Shown: piece after piece, positions 33,701-42,403 of the stretch | Layout: the number at the start of each line of letters is the position of its first letter | How positions within the stretch are numbered: the first letter of the stretch is position 1 | Source: Streptomyces aidingensis | GTDB lineage: Bacteria; Actinomycetota; Actinomycetes; Streptomycetales; Streptomycetaceae | Reading direction: 5' to 3' | Assembly (NCBI RefSeq): GCF_900112355.1 | Contig: NZ_FOLM01000015.1 | Coordinates: 62,001 to 126,000 of the forward strand | DNA length: 64,000 nucleotides | Position numbers and translations under genes: made by a program | The notes under the pieces: generated by a model | The model's database searches: none | Told to the model about the DNA's origin: nothing | Seen by the model: only the letters and a program-made list of their open reading frames with translations

Positions 33701-34513
33701 AAGAAGCGGGAGGCCGCCGCGCTCCGCGCCTGGCTGCTGGACGCGGCCGAGCGGGAGGATCTGTGGTTCGAGGAACGCGACGAGTTCGTCACGCCCCGCG
33801 TGCTCACCGTGAACCAGCTCGCCGACGCCCTGCGCCACGACAAGGACGTGCAGTCCGTTGCCGCGCTCTATGCCGCCGACCACCTCGACGACCGGGACGC
33901 TTCCCTCGCCACCGTGCTGGCCGAGGTGACCGCCGCCGAGCACGTTCCGCATCTCGCCGCCCTGCGCTGCAAGGAGTCCGGGCTGCGCAAGCGCGAACAG
34001 TGGGAGCGGGTGTGGGAGATGCAGCGGGAGGAGGACGAGACGGGTGAGCGGCTCGACATCCCGGTGCCGCCGAAGTACACCGGCGCGGATTTCCTGAAGC
34101 ACTCCTACTGGTCGAACCGGGGCAAGTTGGACGTGCCCAAGGAGCGGTTCATCTCCTACCCCGGCGCCAGTCCCGACGCGGATGGTTCGCTGCTGCTCGG
34201 CTGGGCCGGGTGGAATCACCGGGATCAGGCCGCCGCGCTGGTCAACCTGATCAATGACCGGATCGAGCACGACGGCTGGCCGAAGGACGACCCCCGGTTC
34301 GTTCCCCTCCTCGCCGGGCTCCACGAGGTGCTGCCCTGGGTCCGCCAGTGGTACGGCGAGTACGACGAGGAGTGGGGCGGCAACCCGGCCGAGGAGTTCC
34401 AGTCCGTGCTCGACACCCGGCTGATGGAGTGCGGTCTGTCGGTGGCGGATCTGCGCTCCTGGCGGCCGGAGAAGAAGTCGCGCGGCGGACGCCGGAAGGC
34501 AGCCGCCGAGTAG
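30749..34513 (+). CDS. pglX: PglX, BREX type 2 adenine-specific DNA methyltransferase
   Basis: 1254 residues from ATG 30749 (GAAAGAGG upstream). PglX marks DNA in the BREX-2/Pgl system, and methylation status decides self from phage. After a conserved N-terminal block (WREDRLVQVAAAWVLACVFVRFCEDN) come DPACGSGHF (about 260) and ANPPYITVKDKQ (about 394), then target recognition and a long helical C-terminal region. GC drops strongly at about 31990-32990 (residues about 414-747), then returns at a sharp edge. This fits replacement of the recognition domain. S. coelicolor pglX is phase-variable through a G-tract; I see no long homopolymer here. The gene stands alone: pglW is 5.8 kb upstream and pglY 3.8 kb downstream. 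A hairpin follows its stop. Confidence 0.93.
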   Translation: MSSATPVASASLDKAALLKDLQKQVTALTDDLRRQTETEAVGEELRAEYQAAQQAERTGVTYETWREDRLVQVAAAWVLACVFVRFCEDNGLIPDAWLSGPGDRLAEAQDRHDAYFRKHPEKNDRDWLVESFEALARAHPTIAGQLFDKTHNPLWEVMPSYEGATGLLAFWRERGADGEVRYNFTDPELDTRFLGDLYQDLSEHARKTYALLQTPEFVEEFILDLTLEPAVEEFGLDPEWKHKPKGWTGDEPPRGLRCIDPACGSGHFLLGLFERLLAKWREAEPGAEDWAHVRRALESVHGVDKNPFAVAIARFRLLVAALKACGVRELSRAPELPIRVAAGDSLLHGREAGRGTDPTLDDAEREVFTYRTEDVQEYNDSIDLLGRGSYHVVVANPPYITVKDKQENENYRYAYFACSRQYQLSVPFAQRVFELAIRADSNRRDGGFTGQITSNGFMKREFGRVLIESFFHGGIPYKDPQTKRVTTFAGVELTHIIDTSGAYIPGHGTPTVILAGRNQSARQASRIRAVLGIRGETTIPSEGERGPVWLAIEKQVWAPGSESQWISVSDAERVTFSKHPWSLHGGGAEDLQGKLQELSRKISTLKAEIGFGAVTREDSAYMVGAGALRRANIDSVSQRPLVEGDSVRDFCINEPTVSLWPYEESTLMALGSLPAKRFLWPYRVVLRERVAYGKTQLERGLKWYEYSMLFSKRYRAPLVIPFSFIATHNHFVLDRGGKVFNRSAPVIKLPEGATEEQHLELLGVLNSSVACFWLKQVSQGKGGSGLGRGVQDEEWEERYEFTGTKLQEFPLPAELPLALGRELDALAQEFAAHEPSAVTGSGTPTRAALDEARAAQERVRARMIALQEELDWTVYGSYGLLTAEEVVRTTLPGDPADLTDAELPAVALGQRAFEIVLARRMRDEGAETAWFERHGSTPVTEVPAEWPEAYRRVVEARIKLIEDNKDIRLIERPEYKRRWSLEPWKKREAAALRAWLLDAAEREDLWFEERDEFVTPRVLTVNQLADALRHDKDVQSVAALYAADHLDDRDASLATVLAEVTAAEHVPHLAALRCKESGLRKREQWERVWEMQREEDETGERLDIPVPPKYTGADFLKHSYWSNRGKLDVPKERFISYPGASPDADGSLLLGWAGWNHRDQAAALVNLINDRIEHDGWPKDDPRFVPLLAGLHEVLPWVRQWYGEYDEEWGGNPAEEFQSVLDTRLMECGLSVADLRSWRPEKKSRGGRRKAAAE

Positions 34514-34528
34514 CCCACGAGTGGCGCC

Positions 34529-34558
34529 GGGCGGGCGGTCCGTGCGGGCCGCCCGCCC
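34529..34558 (+). terminator. Hairpin terminator after pglX
   Basis: A perfect 10-bp stem (GGGCGGGCGG at 34529-34538 with CCGCCCGCCC at 34549-34558) around a 10-nt loop, 15 bp after the pglX stop. It separates pglX from the following cargo genes. Confidence 0.75.
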
Positions 34559-35007
34559 CTTGGTGCGTGGCACGCGTGGCAGTACGCGCGTGAAGCGGCC
34601 ACCGCTTGGTTCGGCCGGAAGAGGAGCCGTGGCGGTCCGTTTCGGGCGAGCCGGTGGCCGGCCGGGGCCTGGCGCAGCGCATCGGCGAGCGGCCGGAGGG
34701 GCGCGTCGTGCGCCTGGTCTCGTTCCGTCACACCGTGTCGGCCGGCCGCGCCCGCGCGGCCCACCGCGCCACGGCGCGCCCAGGGGGTGTGCGTGGTGCG
34801 CTCACAGCTCGCGGATGCTGCACGCGCCCCTTTCGGACGGTCGTGCGGTGCGGTGTCCTGGCAGAGGCGGCAGCCCGCTGGAGGCCGGCGACACGCCGTC
34901 GGCGGGAAGCGCGTGGGGTCAAGCGGTCACCTCCGCGCGTGGCGCCCCGGACAGCGGGCGGGGCGCCGGCCTGCCCACGCACGCGGATTCGGACACCGGA
35001 GGCGGCC
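34559..35007. other. Gene-free stretch before the radical SAM gene
   Basis: 449 bp of GC-rich sequence. Open frames exist on it but show no coherent protein or start signal. The only clear element is the GGAGG ribosome-binding site at about 34998-35002 for the radical SAM gene. No promoter or repeat was identified. Confidence 0.5.
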
Positions 35008-36345
35008 ATGCGGATCGCTCTCGTCTATCCAGAGGTTCTCGATCTCGCGCGGTTCAAGGAGAACCGCAAGGAATTCCCTCCCTTCGGAGTGCTGTACCTG
35101 GCCGCCGTGGCCGAGGCGGACGGCCATGACGTGCGGGTGGTCAAGGTCAGCGGCAGCGATCACGTCCGGGACTTCACCGGGTACGACGTCGTGGCCTTCA
35201 CCATCCCGTCCTCGGCGACCTACGGGATCATCCGGGACTGCCGCCTGCAGAGCCGCTACGACGGAGACCCGCTGATCCTGGTCGGCGGGGTGCACCCGAA
35301 CTTCTATCCCGAACAGACCCTGCGGGACATCGAGCCGCACGCGGTCGGCATCGGAGAGGGCGAGGAGACCTTCCGCGAGCTGATCGCCCAGGCCCGCACG
35401 CGGCGCTTCGCCGACATCCCCGGCCTGTGCCACCTCCGCGGCGGCGAGGCCGTCCGGACGCGGCCGAGGACTCTGCTGAAGGACATCGACGCACTGCCGC
35501 TGCCGGCCCGCCATCTGCTGCCGCCAGAGGACCTGGTGATGAGCGACCGGCTCAGCACCACCGATCTGCGCATGGCCCACGTGATGTTCAGCCGGGGCTG
35601 CCCCTTCCCCTGCCGGTTCTGCGCCGCGGCTCAGACCCGCATCCAGTACCGGTCCGGTGCCGGTGCCCGGCGGGAGCTGGTGGACATGATCGAGCGGTAC
35701 GGCATCGAGGGCTTCGCGATCGTCGACGACAACTTCATCGTCAACAAGCGCAAGGTCCGCGACATCTGTACCGGCATCGCCGACCTGGGTCTGAAATGGT
35801 CCGCACTCTCCCGCGTCGACACCGTGGACGAGGCCCTGCTGGGGGACATGGCCGCCGCCGGCTGCCTGGAGGTCAAGTACGGCATGGAGTCCGGCAGCCC
35901 GCGCATCCTGAGGGCGATGCGGAAGAACATCACCCCCGACCACATCCGGCGTGCCGTGCGCTGGACCAGGAACGCCGGCATGCACGTCAAGCTCTTCCTC
36001 ATCCACGGCTACCCCGGCGAGGACCGCGCCAGCACCCGGGAGACCATGGACCTCCTCGCCGAACTCGCCCCCGGGATCGAACGGGTGTCACTCTTCCGTT
36101 TCGTGCCGCTGCCGGGCACCTACGTCTACGATCACCCGGCCGAATTCGACCTTCACGGGACCAGCAGCCGGCCGGGCTGGGACGGCGACTGGGCCCAGTA
36201 CCACATCCACCACAACCACAAGCACTGGTGGGGCACCCCCGACCAGTTCGCCGAAGTCGAGGCGGGTTATCGGGAGCTCGCCGGAATGGTCGACGAGCTG
36301 TGGCCCGACCGGCACCGGGTTCCCACTTCCGCCCCCGGAGCCTGA
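35008..36345 (+). CDS. B12-binding-type radical SAM protein
   Basis: 445 residues from ATG 35008 (GGAGG upstream). An N-terminal Rossmann-like cobalamin-binding-type domain (about 1-150, with PPFGVLYLAAVAE and LVGGVHPNFYPE, though lacking a clear DxHxxG) precedes a radical SAM domain (about 185-400). The cluster motif SRGCPFPCRFC (about 195-205, C-x3-C-x2-C) binds the 4Fe-4S cluster. Such enzymes perform methyl transfer or rearrangement on natural products, lipids or RNA; the substrate is unknown. A His-rich segment YHIHHNHKHWW follows near the C-terminus. It sits between pglX and pglY with no obvious link to BREX; it may be cargo. A short 78-bp gap leads to the winged-helix gene, so the two could be co-transcribed. 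Confidence 0.8.
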   Translation: MRIALVYPEVLDLARFKENRKEFPPFGVLYLAAVAEADGHDVRVVKVSGSDHVRDFTGYDVVAFTIPSSATYGIIRDCRLQSRYDGDPLILVGGVHPNFYPEQTLRDIEPHAVGIGEGEETFRELIAQARTRRFADIPGLCHLRGGEAVRTRPRTLLKDIDALPLPARHLLPPEDLVMSDRLSTTDLRMAHVMFSRGCPFPCRFCAAAQTRIQYRSGAGARRELVDMIERYGIEGFAIVDDNFIVNKRKVRDICTGIADLGLKWSALSRVDTVDEALLGDMAAAGCLEVKYGMESGSPRILRAMRKNITPDHIRRAVRWTRNAGMHVKLFLIHGYPGEDRASTRETMDLLAELAPGIERVSLFRFVPLPGTYVYDHPAEFDLHGTSSRPGWDGDWAQYHIHHNHKHWWGTPDQFAEVEAGYRELAGMVDELWPDRHRVPTSAPGA

Positions 36346-36423
36346 CCGTGAGCACTACGCTCAAAGCTCCTCGCGGCCCACCGGCCACGGCCGCACCGCA
36401 GAGCGCACGAGGAGCGAATCGCA

Positions 36424-37551
36424 GTGACCCCGGTACCAGTCCTGCCCGCGGCTGTCGAGCGCGCAGCCGTCGCCAACCGCCACGGCTGGGGCACCGGCCC
36501 CGCACCCCGCGACCTTCCAGGGCTCGCCGGAGCCCAGGCGGGCCTGCACGCGGCCCGGCTGCTGACCCCCTACGTCACGGCCTACTCGCGCTTCGCCGGC
36601 ACCTTCTCCCCGGCACAGCTCCGCCAGGCACTCGCGCCGGGCGGCACGCTGCTGAAGGTGCGGTGCATGCGCCGCACCCTCCACCTGTGGCCCCTCGACC
36701 AGGCCGCCGACGCCCACACGGCTTCGCTGCGACTGCGGCTGGGTGCCACCGCGGCGACCGGCCGGCGCCACGGTCTCACCGGCAAGGATCTCCGTCTGTG
36801 GGCCGACCGGGCACGGGAGGCCCTGGCCGGCGGCCCCCTCGGCTACCGCGACCTGACCGCACGCCTGGCCAAGCAGAACCCCGCAGCCGGCATCGAGGCC
36901 GCCCGGCTCGGCATCAAATGGGCCTGGGAGGCCGGGCACCTCACGTGCCGGAACACAGCTTCCTCCCTCCACCGCGAGCAGCGGCAGTTCGCCCTCCTGG
37001 AACACTTCCATCCCGGTCTCACCCTCAATGCCACCGAACCGGCGACGGCGACCGTCGCTCTGGTCCGCCGCTACCTGCGCGCCTACGGCCCCGCCGCCGA
37101 GAGCGACCTGCTGTGGTGGTCCGGGCTCACCCGCTCCGAGATCACCCCCGCCCTGGCGGCGATCCGCCGCGAGATCACCCCCGTGCGGGTGGCGGGCCTG
37201 CCGGAGACCCTGCTCGTCCTGAGCGAGGACCTGGACCGGATCCGCGCCACGCCACCGCTGCCTCACGATCACGTCCGGCTGCTGGCCTTCGAGGACCCCA
37301 CGTGCAAGGGCTACTTCACCACCCGCGCCCGCTACCACGACCCCGCGCACACCGCACGTGCCTTCAACCCCATTGGAGAGGTCCGCGCGGCCATCACCGT
37401 CGCCGGACGGATCGTCGGCACCTGGAGCTGGGAGAAGAGGACCCGCACCGTGCACGCCGAATTCTTCTCCCGACTGCCCCGCCGCATCGCCGCCACCGCC
37501 CGCCGACAGCTGGAGGCAGCCCAGGAGTTCCTGCGCACCGAGCCGTCCTGA
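36424..37551 (+). CDS. Winged-helix DNA-binding domain protein (HTH_42/YcaQ-like)
   Basis: 375 residues from GTG 36424 with GAGGAGCGA upstream. The arrangement of an RLTPYVTAYSRFAG-like block, a winged-helix region (LRQALAPGGTLLKVRCMRRTLHL) and a later ESDLLWWSGL block matches the HTH_42 family that includes the DNA glycosylase-like YcaQ/AlkX proteins acting on interstrand cross-links. Actinomycetes carry several paralogues of unknown role. It lacks any membrane or export signal. Placed between a radical SAM gene and a NUDIX gene, it suggests a small repair or metabolite module; that is inference. Confidence 0.75.
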   Translation: MTPVPVLPAAVERAAVANRHGWGTGPAPRDLPGLAGAQAGLHAARLLTPYVTAYSRFAGTFSPAQLRQALAPGGTLLKVRCMRRTLHLWPLDQAADAHTASLRLRLGATAATGRRHGLTGKDLRLWADRAREALAGGPLGYRDLTARLAKQNPAAGIEAARLGIKWAWEAGHLTCRNTASSLHREQRQFALLEHFHPGLTLNATEPATATVALVRRYLRAYGPAAESDLLWWSGLTRSEITPALAAIRREITPVRVAGLPETLLVLSEDLDRIRATPPLPHDHVRLLAFEDPTCKGYFTTRARYHDPAHTARAFNPIGEVRAAITVAGRIVGTWSWEKRTRTVHAEFFSRLPRRIAATARRQLEAAQEFLRTEPS

Positions 37552-37647
37552 CCACCGCCCGCCATGTGGGGGACCATGGCCGTTCCCGATCACCGGGCGT
37601 GGCCATAATCGGAGCCTCACCAACCCCATACGAAAGCGCTCATCACC

Positions 37648-38127
37648 GTGGCCTCCCTCTCCACCGCACGTCACCGCCGCATCTGTGACGTCCACCTTCT
37701 CCTCGTCCGCGACCGCCAGGTCTTCCTGACCCTGCGCCGGGGCGGATACGCCTCCGGACTGTGGCAGGTCCCCAGCGGCCACCTCGAAGCCGGTGAGCCG
37801 ACCGACGAGGGAGCCGCCCGCGAAGGGCTGGAGGAGATCGGCGTCCGGGTCCGCCCCGAGCACCTGGAGCTGGTCCACTTCATCGACCACCGGGCGCCCG
37901 GGGAAGAACCGCGCCTCGGCGTCTTCTACCGCGCCACATCCTGGGAGGGCGAACCCCACAACGCCGAACCCCACAAATGCGCAGGCATCGGCTGGTACGA
38001 CCTCGACGCGATTCCCGAGAACACCGTCCCCTACCACGCGGCAGCCCTCGCCCACATCGCCGCCGGCCGCGCACACGCCCAATTCGGATGGGGCCGGGCA
38101 CCCAGCATGGCAGTCCAGAGACCGTGA
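37648..38127 (+). CDS. NUDIX hydrolase
   Basis: 159 residues from GTG 37648; the ribosome-binding site is weak. The full Nudix box is present at about residues 44-66 (GHLEAGEP, then RE-x2-EE-x-G), so the enzyme should hydrolyse a nucleoside diphosphate-linked substrate; which one cannot be read from sequence. The fold is complete with no extra domain. It ends 205 bp before pglY and is the last cargo gene between pglX and pglY. NUDIX proteins occur both in housekeeping and in defence islands, so context alone does not decide. Confidence 0.87.
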   Translation: MASLSTARHRRICDVHLLLVRDRQVFLTLRRGGYASGLWQVPSGHLEAGEPTDEGAAREGLEEIGVRVRPEHLELVHFIDHRAPGEEPRLGVFYRATSWEGEPHNAEPHKCAGIGWYDLDAIPENTVPYHAAALAHIAAGRAHAQFGWGRAPSMAVQRP

Positions 38128-38232
38128 GCCGGTGGCATCACCGGTCGACAAAGCGGGCCAAAGGTGCATAACGGTCGGGCCGTCGCATCGCGCTGCGCAA
38201 CGATGACGTCACGGGCGGACCGCCGTCGGCGC

Positions 38233-38247
38233 ATGCTGGCAGGATGG
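38233..38247 (+). promoter_or_regulatory. 15-bp motif shared with the pglX upstream region
   Basis: Exact second copy of GCTGGCAGGATGGGA (first at 30676-30690), ending 85 bp before the pglY ATG. A short GTGCC-CGT-GGCAC hairpin lies downstream, roughly mirroring the hairpin in the pglX leader. Suggests co-regulation of pglX and the pglYZ-brxD-brxHI operon. Confidence 0.5.
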
Positions 38248-38332
38248 GATGCCGCGGGTGGCGCGGTGCCCGTGGCACGGGCGGGCGGCCCGTGACGGCA
38301 GGTCCCGAGGCGACGGGGAGTGAGACAGGCAC

Positions 38333-41300
38333 ATGGCGGTCGGCAACGGCATGGTGCTCAGAGATGTCCTCGACATCAAGGAGGACATGCGCGCGGGAGA
38401 CTTCAAGGTCGAGCTGTCCGGCGGCTTCGGCTCCGCCGATGAGCTCGGCCGGCGCATCGAGGAGTATGTGGTCACTCCCCAGCTCGCCGACCAGTTCTCT
38501 GCGGCGCTCGGCATGGTGCGCGGCTCCCTCCGCAAGGGGGCGTCCTACGCCGCCTATCTGCACGGCTCCTTCGGCTCCGGCAAGAGCCACTTTCTCTCCG
38601 TGCTGCACGCGGTCCTGAACGGGGAGCCCGCGGTGCTCGGCAAGCCCCGGCTGCGCGAGGTGATCGCCGAGCACCAGGACTGGCTGCCCGGCAAGCGGTT
38701 CCTCATGGTGCCCTACCACCTGGTGGGAGCGGCCAACCTGGACTCGGCGCTGCTCGGCGGCTATGTCTCCACCGTCCGCAAGCTGCACCCCGACGCACCC
38801 ACCCCTCCCGTCTTCCGGTCCGATGCCATGCTCGCCGACGCCCGTGGCCTGCGCGAGCAGCTCGGCGACGAGGCGTTCACCCGCCTGCTGAACGCCGCCG
38901 CGAATGTCGCGAGCACCGCGAACACGGCGAGCGCCGCCGCCTCCTCGGCCGGCTCCGGCGACGAGCTGGACGAGCTGGACGAGCTGCGGCCGATCGGCTG
39001 GGTGGAGGCGGTGTCCTGGTCCGCCGAGGACCTGGACCGCGCCTTTGCCGCGCCCGCCGGCGACCCGCTGCGCGACCGGCTGGTCTCCGCGCTGGTCAGC
39101 GGCCCCATGAAGTCCTACGCGAACAGCGTGCGCGGCGACGCCGCGGCCTATGTGCCGCTGGAGAACGGCCTGGCCGCCATGAGCCGGCACGCCGCGTCCC
39201 TGGGCTACGACGGCCTGGTGCTGTTCCTGGACGAGCTGATCCTGTGGCTCCAGGCGCACATGCGGGACCGGACCTTCGTCAACGACGAGATCATGAAGCT
39301 GGTCAAGCTGATCGAGTCGGGCGAGGCAGACCGCCCGGTGCCGGTCATCTCCTTCGTCTCCCGGCAGCGGGATCTGTCCCAGCTCATCGGCGCGGACATC
39401 CTCGGCTCCGACGTCAAGAACATGGAAAAGGCGCTGGAGTACCTGGAGGAGCGGTTCACCCTGATCAACCTGGAGGACCGCAACCTGCCGGAGATCATCA
39501 AGGAGCGGGTGCTCAAGCCCCGCCCCGGCCGGGAGCAGGCTCTTGAGTCGGCCTTCGCGGGCGCGGAGAAGTTCCAGCAGCAGGTCAAGGACGTCCTGCT
39601 GGACGGCGAGGGCGCCACACACGCCGGCTGGGCCGACTTCCGGGCGGTCTACCCGCTCTCGCCGGCCCTGCTGAACGTGCTGGTCGCGCTCTCCGGCGCG
39701 CTGCAGCGCGAGCGCACCGGCCTGAAGCTGGTGCAGCAGCTCCTGGAGAAGAACGCGGACACCAGGGTCGGCCGGCTCATCCCGCTCGGCGACCTGTGGG
39801 ACGTGCTGGTGGACGGCACCGGAGCCGCCTTCACCGACCGGCTGCACAACGACTCCGAGGCGGCGCAGCGCTTCTACACCAAGGCCCGCGCCTGGCTGCT
39901 GGCCAAGTACCGCTCCGAGTCCCACCCCGACTTCCTCGCGGACGACCTGTTCGTCAAGACGCTGCTGCTCGGCGCGCTGGCCCCGGATGTGCCGGCGCTG
40001 CGGCGGCTGACCGGCGCCCGGCTGGCCGCGCTGAACCACGGTTCGGTGCGGTCCCGGACGGTGCCCGCGGGGCATGTGGTGATCCGCCGGATGCGGGAGC
40101 TCCAGGCGGAGTTCCCCACCGAGGTGCGGGCCGACGGCGAGGCCGACCCGGTGTTCTCGCTGCACCTCACCGACCTCGACATCGAGCCGCTGCTGGACGC
40201 CGTTGCCGAGGAGGACAAGGCGGGCGTGCGCCGCCTGTGGATCCGGGACCGGCTGTGGGCGGCGTTCGGCGTCACGGACACCCAGTTCGTCTCGGAGCGG
40301 GAGATCGTCTGGCGCGGCACCCGGCGCACCGCGGAATTCGTGTTCGGCAATGTCCGCGACCGGTCCAGCCTGCCCGACGAGCAGTTCACCGTGTCCGCCC
40401 CGGGCAATGTCCGCTTCGTGCTGGACTACCCCTTCGACGACAGCGACGCCTTCCCCAGCGACGACTTCCAGCGGGTGGAGCAGCTCCGTACCAGCGGGCA
40501 GGTGTCCCAGACCCTGGTCTGGCTGCCGCACTTCTTTTCCGAGCAGCGCAACGCCCAGCTCGGCCGGCTGATGCGGATCAACTTCCTGCTGGAGCGGGAC
40601 CGGCTCGCCGACTACACCGGGAACTTCCCGCCCGACGACCGGGTGAAGATCCGCCGCCAGCTCGAATTCGGCCGTGACACCCTGACCAAGATCCTCACCG
40701 ATGCCCTGGGCGAGGTGTACGGGATCGCCGCCGTGCAGGACGGGTCGGTGGCCGTGGAGGTCACCGAAGGTCGGCACCTGCTGTCCCTCCAGCCGGAGTT
40801 CCCGCGCCCGCAGCCGCAGGCCGGCAAGTCGTTCCTGGACAACGCGGTGCACCTGGCCGACGGCCTGTTCTCGGCCGTGCACCCCAAGCACCCCGACTTC
40901 GGCCCGGACGCGAAGGGACAGCTCAAGGCGGTCACGCCCGCGGAGCTGCGGACCGCGCTGGAGTGGGTCACCCGGGCCGTGGACGGTGGCGGTCGAGTGG
41001 AGGTGGAGAGCCACCAGCTCCGCCAGGTCAAGCGGATCGTCGAGCCGATGGAGATCGGCACGGTGCACGACGGTCCGCTGGTGCTGCGCAGCGACTGGCG
41101 CACCCGTATCAACCAGGCCGCCGCCAGGCACGGCGAGACCGGGGACCTGGCGGTGGAGGACATCCGCGGCTGGATCGCCGGCGACATCGGCTGGACCGGG
41201 CTGGACAAGCTGACCGCCAACCTGCTGATCGCCGTCTACGCCCTGCTGGACGACCGTGCCTGGGTGCTGCACTCCAGCCCGGATGTGGCGGCGCCCGATC

Positions 41301-42403
41301 TGAACGCCATCGGGCCGGGCTGGGCGCTGCGCTCGCAGCCCATGCCGGCCGAGGAGGAGTACGCGACCGCCCGCGAGCGCGCGGCCCAGCTGTTCGGCAT
41401 CCGCTCGCAGCCGGCGCTGTTCGCCCGCAACGTCAACGGGCTCGCCCAGCAGGTGCGGCTGCGTGCCGAGCAGTGCGAGCCGGCCGTGGTGGGCATCCGC
41501 GCCGCGCTGGAGCGCCACGCGGCCCTGCTCGGCCTCGACGGGGCAGATGACGACGTTCATGTTGGCGGCCGTGGCGACGGCCGTGGGGGTGCGGACGGGT
41601 CTGCCCCGCGTCTGGCCCTGCTGCGCGACGCCGCGGCACTGCTCGCCCGCCTGACCCGGCACCGCACTGACAACACGGCCCTGGTGCGGGCGCTGGCGGC
41701 GGCGCCCCGGACGGTCGAGGACAAGGTGCTGGCCACCACTCTCTCCTCGGCGCCCGCGGTGCTGGAGGCGCTGGACGACGCGGACTGGCAGATGCTGCGC
41801 AGCGTCCGGGGCCTGGCCGGCCGGGACGACAGCGTGGGGGACCGGGCCCGGCGGCTGCTCGGCCAGGTGCGGCGGACGGCGCGTGCCCCGGAGAACGAAC
41901 GTGCGCTGGCACCCGTGCTGGGCACGATCCGGGAGACCGGCATGGAGATCGTCAACGCGGCGCTGAGGGTGGAGCGGGCCGCCCCGCTGGTTCCGACACC
42001 GGCACGGGAGGCCGGTGCCGATGGCGTCTCGCTCGGCGAGCACGCCGACCCGGTGCTTCCGGCCCGGAGTCCGGAACCCGGCGCCGGGCACCGGCCCGGC
42101 CCGGCCGGCGGCAACGGCTACGGGGAGGGGGACGGCTGGGCCGGCACGCCGCGGTCCGGGGCGGGCCCGGCCGGCGGGCGTCGCCGGGTGATCCGGCCGG
42201 GTGCCGCGGAGGGCGGGCTCACCGAGGCCGAATCGCTCCTGGCAGCCGAGCTGGCCGCGGTGCAGGGCGAGATCAGTGCGTTCCTCGCCGCCCATCCCGG
42301 GGTGGCCGTGGAGGTCTCCTGGGGTGCGGTGCCGACGGGCAGGGACGGCGGGAACACCGGCTCCCTGGAGGCCGGCCTCGCGACCGACCGGGAGGAGCCC
42401 TGA
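38333..42403 (+). CDS. pglY: PglY, BREX type 2 P-loop ATPase
   Basis: 1356 residues from ATG 38333 (GGGGAGTGAG upstream). PglY is the large ATPase of BREX-2, equivalent in role to BrxC of type 1. The Walker A GSFGSGKSHF lies at about 78-87 and a Walker B LVLFLDELILW at about 295-305. Between them a 9-base unit GACGAGCTG is repeated three times (38960-38986), giving a DEL-DEL-DEL run after an Ala/Ser-rich linker. A Gly/Pro-rich linker also occurs at about 1235-1290. The stop overlaps the pglZ start (TGATG). pglY, pglZ, brxD and brxHI form one operon with overlaps throughout. Confidence 0.93.
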   Translation: MAVGNGMVLRDVLDIKEDMRAGDFKVELSGGFGSADELGRRIEEYVVTPQLADQFSAALGMVRGSLRKGASYAAYLHGSFGSGKSHFLSVLHAVLNGEPAVLGKPRLREVIAEHQDWLPGKRFLMVPYHLVGAANLDSALLGGYVSTVRKLHPDAPTPPVFRSDAMLADARGLREQLGDEAFTRLLNAAANVASTANTASAAASSAGSGDELDELDELRPIGWVEAVSWSAEDLDRAFAAPAGDPLRDRLVSALVSGPMKSYANSVRGDAAAYVPLENGLAAMSRHAASLGYDGLVLFLDELILWLQAHMRDRTFVNDEIMKLVKLIESGEADRPVPVISFVSRQRDLSQLIGADILGSDVKNMEKALEYLEERFTLINLEDRNLPEIIKERVLKPRPGREQALESAFAGAEKFQQQVKDVLLDGEGATHAGWADFRAVYPLSPALLNVLVALSGALQRERTGLKLVQQLLEKNADTRVGRLIPLGDLWDVLVDGTGAAFTDRLHNDSEAAQRFYTKARAWLLAKYRSESHPDFLADDLFVKTLLLGALAPDVPALRRLTGARLAALNHGSVRSRTVPAGHVVIRRMRELQAEFPTEVRADGEADPVFSLHLTDLDIEPLLDAVAEEDKAGVRRLWIRDRLWAAFGVTDTQFVSEREIVWRGTRRTAEFVFGNVRDRSSLPDEQFTVSAPGNVRFVLDYPFDDSDAFPSDDFQRVEQLRTSGQVSQTLVWLPHFFSEQRNAQLGRLMRINFLLERDRLADYTGNFPPDDRVKIRRQLEFGRDTLTKILTDALGEVYGIAAVQDGSVAVEVTEGRHLLSLQPEFPRPQPQAGKSFLDNAVHLADGLFSAVHPKHPDFGPDAKGQLKAVTPAELRTALEWVTRAVDGGGRVEVESHQLRQVKRIVEPMEIGTVHDGPLVLRSDWRTRINQAAARHGETGDLAVEDIRGWIAGDIGWTGLDKLTANLLIAVYALLDDRAWVLHSSPDVAAPDLNAIGPGWALRSQPMPAEEEYATARERAAQLFGIRSQPALFARNVNGLAQQVRLRAEQCEPAVVGIRAALERHAALLGLDGADDDVHVGGRGDGRGGADGSAPRLALLRDAAALLARLTRHRTDNTALVRALAAAPRTVEDKVLATTLSSAPAVLEALDDADWQMLRSVRGLAGRDDSVGDRARRLLGQVRRTARAPENERALAPVLGTIRETGMEIVNAALRVERAAPLVPTPAREAGADGVSLGEHADPVLPARSPEPGAGHRPGPAGGNGYGEGDGWAGTPRSGAGPAGGRRRVIRPGAAEGGLTEAESLLAAELAAVQGEISAFLAAHPGVAVEVSWGAVPTGRDGGNTGSLEAGLATDREEP

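Noticed and set aside
30749..34513. Poly-G tract for pglX phase variation, as known in S. coelicolor
   Set aside because: Scanning the gene I saw no homopolymer run long enough to support slippage.
34606..35007. N-terminal extension of the radical SAM protein
   Set aside because: The frame is open but has no good ribosome-binding site and reads Arg/Ala-rich noise; the ATG at 35008 has GGAGG and begins the conserved fold.
38138..42295. 1385-codon open frame opposite pglY
   Set aside because: GC-rich antisense shadow; low-complexity composition and no start signal, while pglY on the plus strand has clear motifs.
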